Source: Alicyclobacillaceae bacterium (GTDB taxonomy: Bacteria; Bacillota; Bacilli; Kyrpidiales; Kyrpidiaceae). Taken from it: 64,000 nt of DNA. Every line of letters begins with the position of its first letter. The stretch's first letter is position 1. The stretch spans positions 1-64,000 of the forward strand of contig JASBVN010000024.1 in assembly GCA_029961045.1 (NCBI GenBank). Direction: 5' to 3'. Below are positions 33,714 through 45,232 of the stretch, in pieces. A model generated the notes under the pieces. It saw nothing but the letters and a program-made list of their open reading frames with translations, made no database searches and was not told where the DNA came from. The translations under genes were made by a program, and so were the position numbers.

Positions 33714-35324
33714 TCACCGGCCATAAAGATAGGCTTCCTTGAGATCCCAATCGGGACCGGCGGGCAAATAGACGATGCCCCTGACGTACGGTTTTTGCAG
33801 CCACGTTTTGCGGCGAAAAAACAGGGGGGCCGCGGGCATGTCTTCAGCGAGCGCCCGTTCCGCCCGGCGGAGGATCTGGATCCGGGCGGCGGCATCGGTT
33901 TGTCCTTGGGCGGATTCCAACAGGCCGCTCAAAAGGTCGCTGCTGTACCCGGAGGGATTGGAGTCGCGGGAGACCCACAACCGGAGGAAACCGGCGGCAT
34001 CCGGCGAGTCGGCCCCCCAGCCGGCAAGCCACAAGGCCGCCCCGGCGGGCCGCCGCCCCGACCTCAACGCCTCTTCGGGCACGGTCTCCACCCGGACATC
34101 GACGCCGAGAAGGTCCTTCCATTGGTCCCGCAAGATTTCCGCCGATTTTTTCGCCGGTCCTCCGCCGGCAGCAAAAACCGGCGGAGGCAGAGAGGCCAGT
34201 CCCAGTTCGGCCATGCCCTCCTGCAACAGTCGCCGCGCCGGGTCGGGGCTCCCGTCCCCGAACAAATCCCCGTTTTCTTCGCGAAACGTTCGCAAAAGCC
34301 CTGGAATCCCGGGTGGGACGAAACCATAGGCCGGTTCGGCCCCCTCTTCCCAGATGGCTTTGACGTACGCCTTGCGATCGAGGGCATACGCGAAGGCTTG
34401 CCGGATCTTTTTGTTTCGAAAAGGGGGGTATGCTTCACCGTCGAACACCAGAAAAAATACCGCCGCCTCCGGCGAACGGACCAGGTCGAGCCGAGTGGTC
34501 GCCACCTCCTCGACCCCCGTTTGGTCCAACTCGCCGGATTCGTACAAGGAGAGCCGCTCCTGGGGATCTCGAACGATCCGGAAAGTGACCTTCCGCAAAT
34601 GGACCCGGTTCGCATCCCAGTATCGCTCGTTTTTTTCCGCGACAATCTTCCGGCCGCGTTCCCAAGCCGCCAATCGGAAAGGTCCGACCGAGGGAAAACC
34701 GCCGGTCCCCGACCCCGGAGCGGGGGAGGAACTCTCCGCCAAGGCCCTCGGGAGGGGAAAAAACGGCGGCAAACAGGTCAGGGACGGGAAGTCGGGGGCG
34801 GGAGACTTCAAAATCACCTTCAGGCTCTTCGGATCCGGAACTTCAATTCCCACCGCCTCCGGGCCGGCCCGCCCCGCGTGAAACTCTTCGGCTCCCCGGA
34901 TCCCGAAAAACAACGGAGCCGAAGCGGACCGGGTCTCGGGTCGCAACACCCTCAACCACGCAAACCGGAAATCGTCGGCCGTCAGGGGCCGGCCGTCGCT
35001 CCACCGCACATCCCGCAACCGGAAGACATATTCCTTCCGGTCGTCCGACACCTCTACCCGCTCCGCCAAGGCCGGCTGCGGAATCAGGCGGCTGTCCAGG
35101 CGCATCAGCCCCTCTCCCAGGCTGTTCAGCAGGTCGGCGGTCCACCGGCGGTCGGCCAGGGCCGGATCGAGAGCCCCCGGATCGTCGCCGATCCATACTG
35201 TCAACTCTTGCGGTCCGGGCGGCCGGTCACCCACCGCGGCCGGGAAAAGGACCGGGGCGCATCCGGTTGCAGAGCCGACTCCCAACCAAATCGCCAACCA
35301 TCCCATCCACTTCTTGATCTTCAC
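33714..35324 (-). CDS. Oligopeptide ABC transporter substrate-binding lipoprotein
   Basis: A 536-residue OppA/DppE-family protein that captures peptides outside the membrane. The signal sequence WMGWLAIWLGVGSATGC ends in a lipobox-like ATGC. Family regions are DDPGALDPALADRRWTADLLNSLGEGLMRLD, VEVSDDRKEYVFRLRDVRWSDGRPLTADDF, and RNKKIRQAFAYALDRKAYVKAI. No permease or ATPase genes are adjacent, so it is an orphan receptor here. It occupies the place of phoPR between mdh and polA in Bacillus. The GTG at 35324 follows AAAGGAGGGG. Confidence 0.92.
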   Translation of the reverse strand: MKIKKWMGWLAIWLGVGSATGCAPVLFPAAVGDRPPGPQELTVWIGDDPGALDPALADRRWTADLLNSLGEGLMRLDSRLIPQPALAERVEVSDDRKEYVFRLRDVRWSDGRPLTADDFRFAWLRVLRPETRSASAPLFFGIRGAEEFHAGRAGPEAVGIEVPDPKSLKVILKSPAPDFPSLTCLPPFFPLPRALAESSSPAPGSGTGGFPSVGPFRLAAWERGRKIVAEKNERYWDANRVHLRKVTFRIVRDPQERLSLYESGELDQTGVEEVATTRLDLVRSPEAAVFFLVFDGEAYPPFRNKKIRQAFAYALDRKAYVKAIWEEGAEPAYGFVPPGIPGLLRTFREENGDLFGDGSPDPARRLLQEGMAELGLASLPPPVFAAGGGPAKKSAEILRDQWKDLLGVDVRVETVPEEALRSGRRPAGAALWLAGWGADSPDAAGFLRLWVSRDSNPSGYSSDLLSGLLESAQGQTDAAARIQILRRAERALAEDMPAAPLFFRRKTWLQKPYVRGIVYLPAGPDWDLKEAYLYGR

Positions 35325-35404
35325 GTTCGCCCCTCCTTTCCCTTGCATCCGCCGGACAAGACCCCCTCGCCAAGCATGTGTATGCCCCCGCTTCCCGCGA
35401 CATG

Positions 35405-35443
35405 AAACAAAAAAAGACCCCCGGCCCGCAAGCGGACCGGAGG
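35405..35443 (-). terminator. Intrinsic terminator after mdh
   Basis: On the minus strand a GC-rich stem of about 11 bp (CTCCGGTCCGC with CGGGCCGGGGG, two G-U pairs) is followed by seven T residues, about 30 bases after the mdh stop. Confidence 0.88.
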
Positions 35444-35471
35444 CCCGAATCCGGCGCGTTCAAATTCCGGA

Positions 35472-36416
35472 TCAAACGAGATCGCCGAGCACCGCCATCA
35501 CCTTTCGGACCGATTCGGCCGATTTGTCCAGCGCCGCTTTCTCTTCGGGGGTCAGGTCGATTTCGATCACCTTCTCCAGTCCCCGGCCGCCGAGGATCGT
35601 CGGCACGCCGAGGTACAAATCGCGGTATCCGTATTCGCCTTCCAAGTAGGCGATCGCAGGCAGGATGCGCTTTTTGTCCTTGAGAATCGCCTCGGCCATC
35701 TGGACGAGGGAGGCGGCCGGAGCGTAGTAGGCGCTGCCGTTTCCGAGGAGATTGACGATTTCGCCGCCCCCCTTGCGGGTGCGTTCGACAATGGCGTCGA
35801 TCCGCTCCTTCGGAATCAACTTTTCCACCGGAATTCCGCCCGCGTAGGAATAGCGGACCAGCGGCACCATGTCGTCGCCGTGGCCGCCGAGGACAAAACC
35901 GGTGACGTCTTCGACCGAAATCCCCAACTCCATGGCGATAAACGTGCGGAACCGGGCGGTATCGAGGACCCCGGACTGGCCGATGACCCGTTCCTTGGGG
36001 AAGCCGGACGTCTTGTACGCCACATAGGTCATGGCGTCCACCGGGTTGGACAGGACGATGATGATGCAATTCGGAGAGTATTTCACCACTTGCTCCGTGA
36101 CCGACTTGACGATCCCGGCGTTGGTCGTCACCAGGTCGTCGCGGCTCATTCCCGGCTTGCGGGCGACGCCGGCGGTGATGATGACGAGGTCCGAATCCTT
36201 GGTATCTTCATAACGGCTGGTTCCCACGATCTGGGCGTCAAACCCCTCAACCGGCCCCGCCTCCATCATGTCGAGGGCCTTCCCCTTCGTCGGATTCTCC
36301 AGTTGCGGAACGTCCACCAAGACGATGTCGCCCAGTTCTTTGACAGCCGCCAACAAGGCGGTGGTGGCTCCGGTGAAACCCGCCCCGACGATGGTGATTT
36401 TTTTCCGCCGAATCAT
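35472..36416 (-). CDS. mdh: Malate dehydrogenase (NAD, LDH-like type)
   Basis: A 314-residue TCA-cycle enzyme that oxidises malate to oxaloacetate. The Rossmann loop is [13 protein letters not shown]. Residue 86 is Arg in [13 protein letters not shown], the malate-specific residue where lactate dehydrogenases have Gln. The catalytic His lies in [14 protein letters not shown]. The ATG at 36414-36416 follows AAGGAGG. It lies 15 bases after icd in an icd-mdh operon and is followed by a strong terminator. Confidence 0.97.
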   Translation of the reverse strand: MIRRKKITIVGAGFTGATTALLAAVKELGDIVLVDVPQLENPTKGKALDMMEAGPVEGFDAQIVGTSRYEDTKDSDLVIITAGVARKPGMSRDDLVTTNAGIVKSVTEQVVKYSPNCIIIVLSNPVDAMTYVAYKTSGFPKERVIGQSGVLDTARFRTFIAMELGISVEDVTGFVLGGHGDDMVPLVRYSYAGGIPVEKLIPKERIDAIVERTRKGGGEIVNLLGNGSAYYAPAASLVQMAEAILKDKKRILPAIAYLEGEYGYRDLYLGVPTILGGRGLEKVIEIDLTPEEKAALDKSAESVRKVMAVLGDLV

Positions 36417-36431
36417 GTGGAAAATCCTCCT

Positions 36432-37727
36432 TCACATATTTTGGATCAACGCCGTCGCAAACTCCGAAGTTTTGACTTCTTTGGCTCCGGTCATGAGGCG
36501 GGCGAAATCGTAGGTGACGATCTTTTGCTGAATGGTCTTTTCCATGGCGCGCACGATGAGGTCCGCCGCCTCTTGCCAGCCCAGGTATTCCAGCATCATG
36601 ACCCCGGAGAGGATCACCGATCCCGGGTTGACTTTATCGAGATTGGCGTATTTGGGGGCCGTCCCGTGGGTCGCTTCAAAAACGGCATGGCCCGTGTCGT
36701 AGTTGATGTTGGCGCCGGGCGCGATCCCGATCCCGCCGACTTGAGCGGCAAGGGCGTCGGAAATGTAGTCCCCGTTCAGGTTCAAGGTCGCAATCACGTC
36801 GTATTCCGCCGGGCGGGTGAGGATCTGCTGCAAAAACGCGTCGGCGATGACGTCTTTGATAATGAGTTTGCCCGCCTTTTCCGCCTCGGCCTGCGCCCGG
36901 TTCGCCGCTTCGACGCCCTGTTCGGCTTTGATGCGGTCGTACTGCGCCCAAGTAAACACCCGATCGCCGTATTCCCGCTCCGCGAGGGCGTATCCCCAGT
37001 TTTTGAATGCGCCCTCTGTAAATTTCATAATGTTTCCTTTGTGAACCAGGGTCACGCTCTTCCGGCCGTGCCGCAGGGCGTATTCGATCGCCGCCCGCAC
37101 CAACCGCTCCGACCCCTCCCGGGAAACCGGTTTCACCCCGATGCCGGAGGTTTCCGGGAAACGGATTTTGGTCACGCCCATTTCCTTCTGGAGAAACTCG
37201 ATGACTTTCCGGACCTCCGGAGTCTCCGCTTCCCATTCAATGCCGGCATAGATATCCTCCGAATTCTCTCTAAAGATCACCATATCCACCAATTCGGGGT
37301 GCTTCACAGGAGAAGGAACGCCTTGGAAGTACCGGACAGGACGCTGACAAACATACAAATCGAGTTCTTGCCGGAGCGCCACGTTGAGAGAGCGGATCCC
37401 TCCACCGACGGGAGTCGTCAGGGGACCCTTGATTCCGACCAGATACTCCCGGAACGCCGTCAAGGTGTCGGCGGGCAACCATTCGCCGAAGGTGTTGTAG
37501 GCCTTTTCTCCAGCGTACACTTCGAACCACACGATCTTCCGCTTGCCCCCGTAGGCCTTGTCCACCGCCGCGTCAAAGACGCGCTGGGAGGCCCGCCAAA
37601 TGTCCGGTCCCGTTCCGTCTCCCTCGATAAACGGGATCACCGGTTGGTCCGGAACCGACAAGGAACCGCCTCTGCCGGTGATTTTCTCGCCCCGGTCGGG
37701 TGGAGTTAATTTTTCAAATACTGCCAT
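36432..37727 (-). CDS. icd: Isocitrate dehydrogenase (NADP type)
   Basis: A 431-residue enzyme of the TCA cycle (isocitrate to 2-oxoglutarate plus CO2). Visible are [17 protein letters not shown], the phosphorylatable or substrate-site loop [44 protein letters not shown], the lysine motif [17 protein letters not shown], and the coenzyme region [11 protein letters not shown]. The length is as in Bacillus Icd. The ATG at 37727 has AAGGAGGG about ten bases upstream. Its leader carries a promoter and a terminator-like hairpin (see separate entries), and mdh follows at once. Confidence 0.96.
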   Translation of the reverse strand: MAVFEKLTPPDRGEKITGRGGSLSVPDQPVIPFIEGDGTGPDIWRASQRVFDAAVDKAYGGKRKIVWFEVYAGEKAYNTFGEWLPADTLTAFREYLVGIKGPLTTPVGGGIRSLNVALRQELDLYVCQRPVRYFQGVPSPVKHPELVDMVIFRENSEDIYAGIEWEAETPEVRKVIEFLQKEMGVTKIRFPETSGIGVKPVSREGSERLVRAAIEYALRHGRKSVTLVHKGNIMKFTEGAFKNWGYALAEREYGDRVFTWAQYDRIKAEQGVEAANRAQAEAEKAGKLIIKDVIADAFLQQILTRPAEYDVIATLNLNGDYISDALAAQVGGIGIAPGANINYDTGHAVFEATHGTAPKYANLDKVNPGSVILSGVMMLEYLGWQEAADLIVRAMEKTIQQKIVTYDFARLMTGAKEVKTSEFATALIQNM

Positions 37728-37789
37728 ACCATCCATTCCCTCCTTCGACGTCTGTGACGAACATGCGCCCCTCCAGCCGCTTTGACGGC

Positions 37790-37811
37790 AAAAAAGCCGG
37801 CGCAAGGCCGG
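37790..37811 (-). terminator. Terminator-like hairpin in the icd leader
   Basis: On the minus strand CCGGC (37811-37807), a 5-base loop, GCCGG (37801-37797) and a run of six T residues. It lies between a candidate icd promoter and the icd start. It is either the terminator of the upstream pfkA-pyk-ybgC string or an attenuator of icd. Confidence 0.55.
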
Positions 37812-37842
37812 ACGACAGCGCGGAAGCATTTCAGCCGTTACC

Positions 37843-37872
37843 ATGATAGCACATCTTCATTCCGGCAAACAA
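37843..37872 (-). promoter_or_regulatory. Candidate sigma-A promoter of icd-mdh
   Basis: On the minus strand TTGTTT (37872-37867), 18 bases, TATCAT (37848-37843). It lies upstream of the hairpin at 37790-37811, so the hairpin would be in the transcript leader. Confidence 0.5.
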
Positions 37873-37898
37873 CTTTTCTTCTCACCTATCGAACCATC

Positions 37899-37915
37899 GT
37901 TTCATAGAATGAAAC
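37899..37915. promoter_or_regulatory. Palindromic operator candidate upstream of icd
   Basis: GTTTCATAGAATGAAAC has perfect 7-bp arms around a 3-base centre. It lies about 27 bases upstream of the candidate icd -35 box and 25 bases after the thioesterase stop. The protein that binds it is unknown. Confidence 0.55.
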
Positions 37916-37939
37916 CACCCGTCCCCCTTCGCGATCCGC

Positions 37940-38359
37940 TCACGGCTCCGCCAATTCCCGGATCCTGCGATCCAGCTCCGGGTCGAAGCGGGACGGCCGG
38001 ACCGGACCGCCGTCGCGGGTCACAAAAACGTGCTCGGACCACCCCTCCGCCAGCGGGGTGCCGTCTTCGCCGGAAACGACATATGCAAAACGAAGGCGCA
38101 GTCCGTTGTACCATTCGACCCGGGTCCGGATCCGGCAGCACTGGTCGTACCGGGCCGGCCGCAGGTAGCGGCAGTGAACTTCGACGACCGGCAGGTAGTA
38201 CCCCCGTTCTTCAAGACGCCGGTATTCGATTCCGCATCTCCGCATATGGTCCGTACGGCCGATTTCGAACCAGACCAAATAATTGGCGTGGTACACGACC
38301 CCCATTTGGTCGGTTTCCTGATACCGCACCCGGACCCACGATTCCGTTTGTTCGGCCAT
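37940..38359 (-). CDS. YbgC-type acyl-CoA thioesterase (hotdog fold)
   Basis: A 139-residue 4HBT-family protein with the catalytic motif YQETDQMGVVYHANYLVWFEIGR, in which the Asp acts on the thioester. The following VVEVHCRYLRPARYDQ and FAYVVSGEDGTPLAEGWSEHVFV match YbgC/FadM-like enzymes that hydrolyse short or medium acyl-CoA. The true substrate is unknown. The ATG at 38357-38359 follows GGGGAGGCG, 15 bases after pyk, so it is probably cotranscribed with pfkA-pyk. Confidence 0.88.
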   Translation of the reverse strand: MAEQTESWVRVRYQETDQMGVVYHANYLVWFEIGRTDHMRRCGIEYRRLEERGYYLPVVEVHCRYLRPARYDQCCRIRTRVEWYNGLRLRFAYVVSGEDGTPLAEGWSEHVFVTRDGGPVRPSRFDPELDRRIRELAEP

Positions 38360-38374
38360 GCCATCGCCTCCCCG

Positions 38375-40117
38375 TCAGAGCACCTGAGCCCGGCCCCGGT
38401 AGATCAACCCGGTGACGGCGTCCACCGTCACCGTGTCCCCCGTTTTGAGGATCGAGACGGCCCCTTCGACGCCCACCACCACCGGACGGCCCAGGGTCAA
38501 ACCCACCACCGCGGCGTGGGAGGTCAATCCCCCCTCTTCCGTAATCACCGCCGCCGCCCGTTCCATAGCCGGCACCAAATCCGCGTCGGTGGCGGTGGTG
38601 ACCAGAATGTCGCCCTCCCGGACCCTCTCCGCCTCGCCGGACTTCCGGACGACGACGACGCGACCGGTGGCCGCTCCGCGCCCGATGCCGCGCCCCCGGG
38701 CCACCACATCGCCGACGGTGTGCACTTTCAGCAGGTTGGTGCTCCCCGGTTGGCCGACGGGCACGCCGGCGGTAATGACCACCAAATCCCCGTGTTTGAC
38801 GATTTTGGTTTCCAAAGCCCCGTCGATGGCCACCTGGAGCATTTCGTCCGTTGTGGCCGTAGACCGTTGCGCCGTCGGATAAACGCCCCAACAGAGGGTC
38901 AGGCGGCGGGCCACGTCCTCCTGCGGGGTGACCGCCACGATGGGACATCGCGGCCGGTATTTCGAGACGCGTCTGGCCGTCTGTCCCGTCTGGGTCGAGG
39001 TGATGACGGCGGCGGCGTTCAAATCGTGGGCCAGCGCGGCCACCGCGTAACTGATCGCATCCGTCACCGTTCCCTGGGGCCACCGAACGGGAGGACGGCG
39101 GAACTGCCCGAGGGCTTCCTCGGCCCGTTCGGCGATTCGGGCCATGGTGCGGACCGCTTCGACGGGATACTTGCCCGCCGCCGTCTCTCCGGACAGCATC
39201 ACGGCGTCCGTTCCGTCGAAGATGGCGTTGGCCACATCGCTCGCTTCCGCCCGGGTGGGCCGCGGGTTGCGCTGCATGGAATCGAGCATTTGCGTGGCGG
39301 TGATGACCGGCTTGCCGGCCCGATTGCAGCATTCAATAATGCGCTTCTGGGCGAGGGGAACTTCCTCCGTCGGAATTTCCACCCCCAAGTCGCCCCGGGC
39401 CACCATGAGGCCGTCCGCCACCTCCAGGATCTCCTCCAGCGAATCAAGGGCCTCTTGGGCTTCAATTTTTCCGATGATGTCGATCTTTGCGCCCGCCTCT
39501 TCCAGCAATCGCCGGATTTCCAGCACGTCCGCCGCTTTGCGGACGAAGGAGGCGGCGATAAAATCCACTCCTTGTTCCACACCGAAACGAATGTCTTCCA
39601 CATCCTTCGCGGTGACGCCGGGAAGGCGAAGCTTCACCCCCGGCGCGTTCACGCCCTTGCGATCCCGCAGGATGCCGCCGTCAGTGACCCGGCACCGGAT
39701 TTCCGTCCCCCGGACCTCCAGGACCTCCAGGCCGATCAAGCCGTCGTCGATCCGGATCACCGATCCAGGGGACACGTCCTGGGGCAGGCCCTCATAGCTG
39801 ATCGAAAACCGTTCGGCCGTCCCCTCGACGGGCTCGGTGGTCAACACCACCTCCATCCCCTCCACCAGAGTCGCCTCCCCGCCCTTCAGCACGCCGGTGC
39901 GGATTTTCGGCCCTTTAATGTCCATCATGATCCCGACGATTTTACCCGCGCGGGCGGCCGCTTCTCGTACGGCCGCGATCCGGCGGGCGTGTTCTTCATG
40001 GGTGCCGTGGGAAAAATTCAGCCTGGCCACATCCATCCCGGCGCGGATCAGTTGCTCCAAAACCTCCGGAGACTCGCTGGCGGGCCCGATGGTGCACACA
40101 ATTTTCGTCCTGCGCAT
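38375..40117 (-). CDS. pyk: Pyruvate kinase with C-terminal PEP-utiliser domain
   Basis: A 580-residue enzyme that converts PEP and ADP to pyruvate and ATP. It shows [37 protein letters not shown], the catalytic [14 protein letters not shown] and [12 protein letters not shown], and the active-site TATQMLDSM. The last 110 residues are the extra domain of Bacillus-type kinases ([37 protein letters not shown]), in which the swivelling His is retained. The ATG at 40117 follows GGGAGGTG. It lies 32 bases after pfkA and precedes the thioesterase gene. Confidence 0.96.
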   Translation of the reverse strand: MRRTKIVCTIGPASESPEVLEQLIRAGMDVARLNFSHGTHEEHARRIAAVREAAARAGKIVGIMMDIKGPKIRTGVLKGGEATLVEGMEVVLTTEPVEGTAERFSISYEGLPQDVSPGSVIRIDDGLIGLEVLEVRGTEIRCRVTDGGILRDRKGVNAPGVKLRLPGVTAKDVEDIRFGVEQGVDFIAASFVRKAADVLEIRRLLEEAGAKIDIIGKIEAQEALDSLEEILEVADGLMVARGDLGVEIPTEEVPLAQKRIIECCNRAGKPVITATQMLDSMQRNPRPTRAEASDVANAIFDGTDAVMLSGETAAGKYPVEAVRTMARIAERAEEALGQFRRPPVRWPQGTVTDAISYAVAALAHDLNAAAVITSTQTGQTARRVSKYRPRCPIVAVTPQEDVARRLTLCWGVYPTAQRSTATTDEMLQVAIDGALETKIVKHGDLVVITAGVPVGQPGSTNLLKVHTVGDVVARGRGIGRGAATGRVVVVRKSGEAERVREGDILVTTATDADLVPAMERAAAVITEEGGLTSHAAVVGLTLGRPVVVGVEGAVSILKTGDTVTVDAVTGLIYRGRAQVL

Positions 40118-40149
40118 CCGGCGCACCTCCCGTGGATGAATCTGTCCGT

Positions 40150-42134
<1,985 letters not shown>

Positions 42135-42157
<23 letters not shown>

Positions 42158-43025
42158 GGAGCGCCTCCTCCCCGTGAATCTGAAGTATGACCGAGAGTTC
42201 GGCGCGCAAGTCCTTGCGGTGTACGATTCGGTCGATCATTCCGTGCTTCAGGAGGAATTCAGCCGTCTGAAAATCGTCGGGCAATTTTTGGTGGATGGTT
42301 TGCTCGATGATTCTCCGGCCGGCAAAACCGATCAACGCACCCGGCTCGGCGAGGATGATGTCGCCCTGGCTCGCAAAACTGGCCGTCACCCCGCCCGTAG
42401 TAGGATGGGTCATCACGGATATGTACGGCACCCCGGCCTCCCGCAACCGGGCCACCGCTCCGGAGGTTTTCGCCATCTGCATCAGCGAGAGGATGCCTTC
42501 CTGCATCCGGGCGCCCCCGGAGGCCGCAAACAACACCACGGGAATCCGTTTATCCGCCGCCCGCTCCATGGCCCGGGCGATCTTTTCGCCCACCGCCGAA
42601 CCCATACTCCCCATCATGAAACGGGAGTCCATGACAATCAGGACCACCGGCCGCCCGTCGATCGTCCCCTCCCCCGTCACCACGGCCTCCCGCAAGCCCG
42701 TCTCTTCCTGCATCCGGGCCAACTTTTCGGGATACCCCGGAAACGATAAGGGATCGAGGGACGTCAAACCCTCATCGTACTCAAAAAAACGGCCCTCGTC
42801 GAGTGTGATTCCGATCCGCTCCGGAGCGGACAGCGGAAAATGGTAACCACACCGGGGGCACGTCTTGAGATGTTTTTCCAGTTCCTTGCTCAACAGAATA
42901 TCGCCGCAGCCCCGACACTTGTTCATCAACCCCTCGGGGATGGCTTCCCGCCTTTCCGCAGGCTCGGCCGCCGGAGGGGAAAGCGTCGCGTACCGCGGCT
43001 TTTTTTGAAACCAGTCTTTCAGCAC
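42135..43025 (-). CDS. accD: Acetyl-CoA carboxylase carboxyltransferase beta subunit
   Basis: A 296-residue subunit with the N-terminal zinc ribbon [27 protein letters not shown], followed by the crotonase-like domain: [68 protein letters not shown] at 43025 is chosen because the protein then begins [13 protein letters not shown] like other AccD proteins and AGGGGTGG lies just upstream; a GTG three codons earlier (43034) is possible. It is followed by accA and preceded by a small conserved gene. Confidence 0.96.
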
Positions 43026-43043
43026 CCTTTCCACCCCTGATCC

Positions 43044-43241
43044 CTATGGGTGAGAGGAATGCAGAATGTCGCTCAAGACATCCCGCACCTCGTCCAGCTC
43101 GCTTTCGGGCACCAGAATCTCAAACTGTTGCTTGGAAATGCTGGTCGGTCGCACCTTTGCCAAAAATCCTTCCTCGGCCAGTTTCGAGCGGATGGACTCC
43201 GCCACCTTCTCGCTGGGTGCGATGTAGATGACCGTCCACAT
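43044..43241 (-). CDS. Small conserved protein upstream of accD (DUF2007-like)
   Basis: A 65-residue protein, MWTVIYIAPSEKVAESIRSK..., with a beta-alpha-beta pattern and the closing ILVPESELDEVRDVL. This resembles the small PII-like/DUF2007 'signal transducing' proteins that often sit next to accDA in Bacillota. No catalytic motif is visible and no function is known. The ATG at 43239-43241 follows GGAAGGGG. The spacing to accD is about 20 bases, so it is probably the first gene of the accDA unit. Confidence 0.75.
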   Translation of the reverse strand: MWTVIYIAPSEKVAESIRSKLAEEGFLAKVRPTSISKQQFEILVPESELDEVRDVLSDILHSSHP

Positions 43242-43340
43242 TGACGATACCCCTTCCCGCTCTCGGGAATCACTATAATTTGGATTTCATCATACCATAT
43301 GGCTTCGACGGCCTGCAACCGGAACGGAAGAAGCGGCGAA

Positions 43341-44570
43341 TCAAGGAATCGCCGCCATCCTCCGGGTCCGCTCGGCAATCTCCTCCGGATCCCGCCTGGC
43401 TTGCGCCACTCCCGTTTCGGCGGCCGCTCTGGCCACTGCCTTGGCCACCTCGGGGGCCACCCGCGGATCGAAGGGCTTTGGAATCACGTAGTCCCGGTCC
43501 AACTCGGAGTCGGACACCAGCGAGGCGATCGCCTCGGCGGCCGCCTGTTTCATCTCTTCGTTGATTTGAGTGGCGCGAACATCCAGGGCTCCCCGGAACA
43601 CCCCGGGAAAAGCCAACACGTTGTTGACCTGGTTCGGAAAATCCGACCGGCCCGTTCCAACGACGGCCGCCCCGGCGGCGTAGGCCTCCTCCGGCCAGAT
43701 TTCGGGATTGGGATTGGCCATGGCGAAGATCACCGGATTCCTCCCCATCGTCCGCACCATAGCCGGAGTGAGGACTCCCTCCATGGAAACGCCGATGAAC
43801 ACGTCCGCCCCTTTGACCGCCTCCTCCAGATCCCCCCGGATCCGGTCCGGATTGGTCAAACGGGCGATCTCTTCCTTGACCGGATTCATGCCCTCCCGGC
43901 GGCCCTCGTAAATCGCCCCCGTCCGGTCGCACAGCACGATATCCCGGACGCCCTTGGACAACAGCAACTTCACGATGGCCACCCCCGCGGCTCCCGCCCC
44001 GTTGACGGCCACCCGGATGTCCCGGATGTCTTTGTCCACGACCCGCAAGGCGTTGATCAAGGCCGCTAGGGTCACAATGGCGGTACCGTGTTGATCGTCA
44101 TGAAAAATCGGAATCTTAACCTCATTTTTTAAACGCTCTTCGATCGCAAAGCAATCGGGAGCGGCAATATCTTCCAAATTCACGCCCCCGAAGGCGGGTT
44201 CCAGGCGCTTGACCGTTTCCACCACCTCGTCCACACTGGACGTGTCCAGGCAAATCGGTACGGCGTCGACGCCCGCGAAGGTTTTAAACAGAACCGCCTT
44301 GCCCTCCATGACCGGAAGTGCCGCGTGAGGCCCGATGTTGCCGAGGCCGAGCACCGCCGTGCCGTTTGTGACGACTGCGACGAGATTGCCCTTATTCGTA
44401 TATTCATACACGGCTTCTTGCCGTTGATAAATTTCTTTACACGGTTCGGCCACCCCGGGCGAATAAGCCAAACTGAGATCCCGGGCGGTTTTCACAGTCA
44501 CTTTCGAAACCACCGCCAGTTTCCCTTGGTGGTCCCGGTGCAATTTCAGCGCGTCTTCTCGCAACGCCAT
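43341..44570 (-). CDS. NAD(P)-dependent malic enzyme
   Basis: A 409-residue short-type malic enzyme that decarboxylates malate to pyruvate. It shows LSLAYSPGVAEPCKEI, GTAVLGLGNIGPHAALPVMEGKAVLFK, the metal site FHDDQHGTAIV, the cofactor loop VNGAGAAGVAIVKLLL, and FAMANPNPEIWPEEA. It resembles B. subtilis YtsJ/MaeB-type enzymes. The ATG at 44570 has AAGGAG about 11 bases upstream; a GTG at 44582 overlaps that site. The upstream region carries an extended -10 promoter and a striking 16-base direct repeat. NADP versus NAD use is not decided. Confidence 0.94.
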   Translation of the reverse strand: MALREDALKLHRDHQGKLAVVSKVTVKTARDLSLAYSPGVAEPCKEIYQRQEAVYEYTNKGNLVAVVTNGTAVLGLGNIGPHAALPVMEGKAVLFKTFAGVDAVPICLDTSSVDEVVETVKRLEPAFGGVNLEDIAAPDCFAIEERLKNEVKIPIFHDDQHGTAIVTLAALINALRVVDKDIRDIRVAVNGAGAAGVAIVKLLLSKGVRDIVLCDRTGAIYEGRREGMNPVKEEIARLTNPDRIRGDLEEAVKGADVFIGVSMEGVLTPAMVRTMGRNPVIFAMANPNPEIWPEEAYAAGAAVVGTGRSDFPNQVNNVLAFPGVFRGALDVRATQINEEMKQAAAEAIASLVSDSELDRDYVIPKPFDPRVAPEVAKAVARAAAETGVAQARRDPEEIAERTRRMAAIP

Positions 44571-44629
44571 CGACTCGTTCACTCCTTCTTCGTTCCCTAC
44601 TCCTTATCACCGCATGAGTTATTGGCGGC

Positions 44630-44638
44630 ATTATAACA
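44630..44638 (-). promoter_or_regulatory. Extended -10 promoter of the malic enzyme gene
   Basis: On the minus strand TGTTATAAT, an extended -10 element with consensus TATAAT. No good -35 hexamer is present at 16-18 bases, so an activator may be needed. Confidence 0.65.
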
Positions 44639-44664
44639 AATTCCCGGCCCCTCGCGCACCAATA

Positions 44665-44706
44665 TTTTTGCATGCCAAATTGGAACTGCGTTTTTGCAGG
44701 CCAAAT
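44665..44706 (-). repeat. 16-base direct repeat upstream of the malic enzyme promoter
   Basis: TTTTTGCATGCCAAAT (44665-44680) and TTTTTGCAGGCCAAAT (44691-44706) on the plus strand match at 15 of 16 bases, 26 bases apart. They lie about 27 to 76 bases upstream of the -10 box, a typical position for tandem activator sites. Function is inferred from position. Confidence 0.7.
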
Positions 44707-44728
44707 GGAGCACCGGGGATCGGAAACA

Positions 44729-45205
44729 TCAAAGATCTTCGGCCGCTTTGCTGTGGGCGATCCGGGCGGAAGCCGCCGCCGCGACCCCGGCGACCAGGTC
44801 GTCCAGGAAGGTATGAATCGCCGGCCCTTTGGCGTTCAGTTTGGCAATGACCCCGATCTTTTCTTTGTCCAAATACCCGAAGCTCGTCAAACCGATGGAC
44901 CCGTATACATTGGTGATGGCCAAGGCCAAAATCTCATCCACCCCGTACAGGGGCTCATCCCGCTCCATGATCGACTGCAGAGGCTCCGGCAGCAGCTTCT
45001 TCTCCGCCAGCACGTCGAGGGCGATCCCGGTGTACAAGGCGTGTTTGACCTCCCGCTTGGCGAGCACGGTCAGAACGCTCTCGACGCATTCCTCGCGCGT
45101 CAGGTCGGGGTGATAGGGACTTTGCAACATGTACACGATCTCGGCGATATCCTCCACGCGGACCCCCCGCTCTTCCAACAGTTCCACCACCGAACGCTGC
45201 ACCAC
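44729..45205 (-). CDS. PgpA-like phosphatidylglycerophosphatase (YutG family)
   Basis: A 158-residue protein matching the YutG/PgpA family: VVELLEERGVRVEDIAEIVYMLQSPY, CVESVLTVLAKREVKHALYTGIALD, LLPEPLQSIMERDEPLYGVDEILALAITNVYGSIGLT and HTFLDDLVAGVAAAASARIAH. The family includes phosphatidylglycerophosphatase A, but Bacillus-type members lack strong membrane helices and their activity is not firmly shown. GTG at 45205 is proposed with GGGAGGGG upstream. It lies 27 bases after dnaE on the same strand. Confidence 0.85.
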   Translation of the reverse strand: MVQRSVVELLEERGVRVEDIAEIVYMLQSPYHPDLTREECVESVLTVLAKREVKHALYTGIALDVLAEKKLLPEPLQSIMERDEPLYGVDEILALAITNVYGSIGLTSFGYLDKEKIGVIAKLNAKGPAIHTFLDDLVAGVAAAASARIAHSKAAEDL

Positions 45206-45232
45206 CGATCCCCTCCCCGACGGATTGCACAA

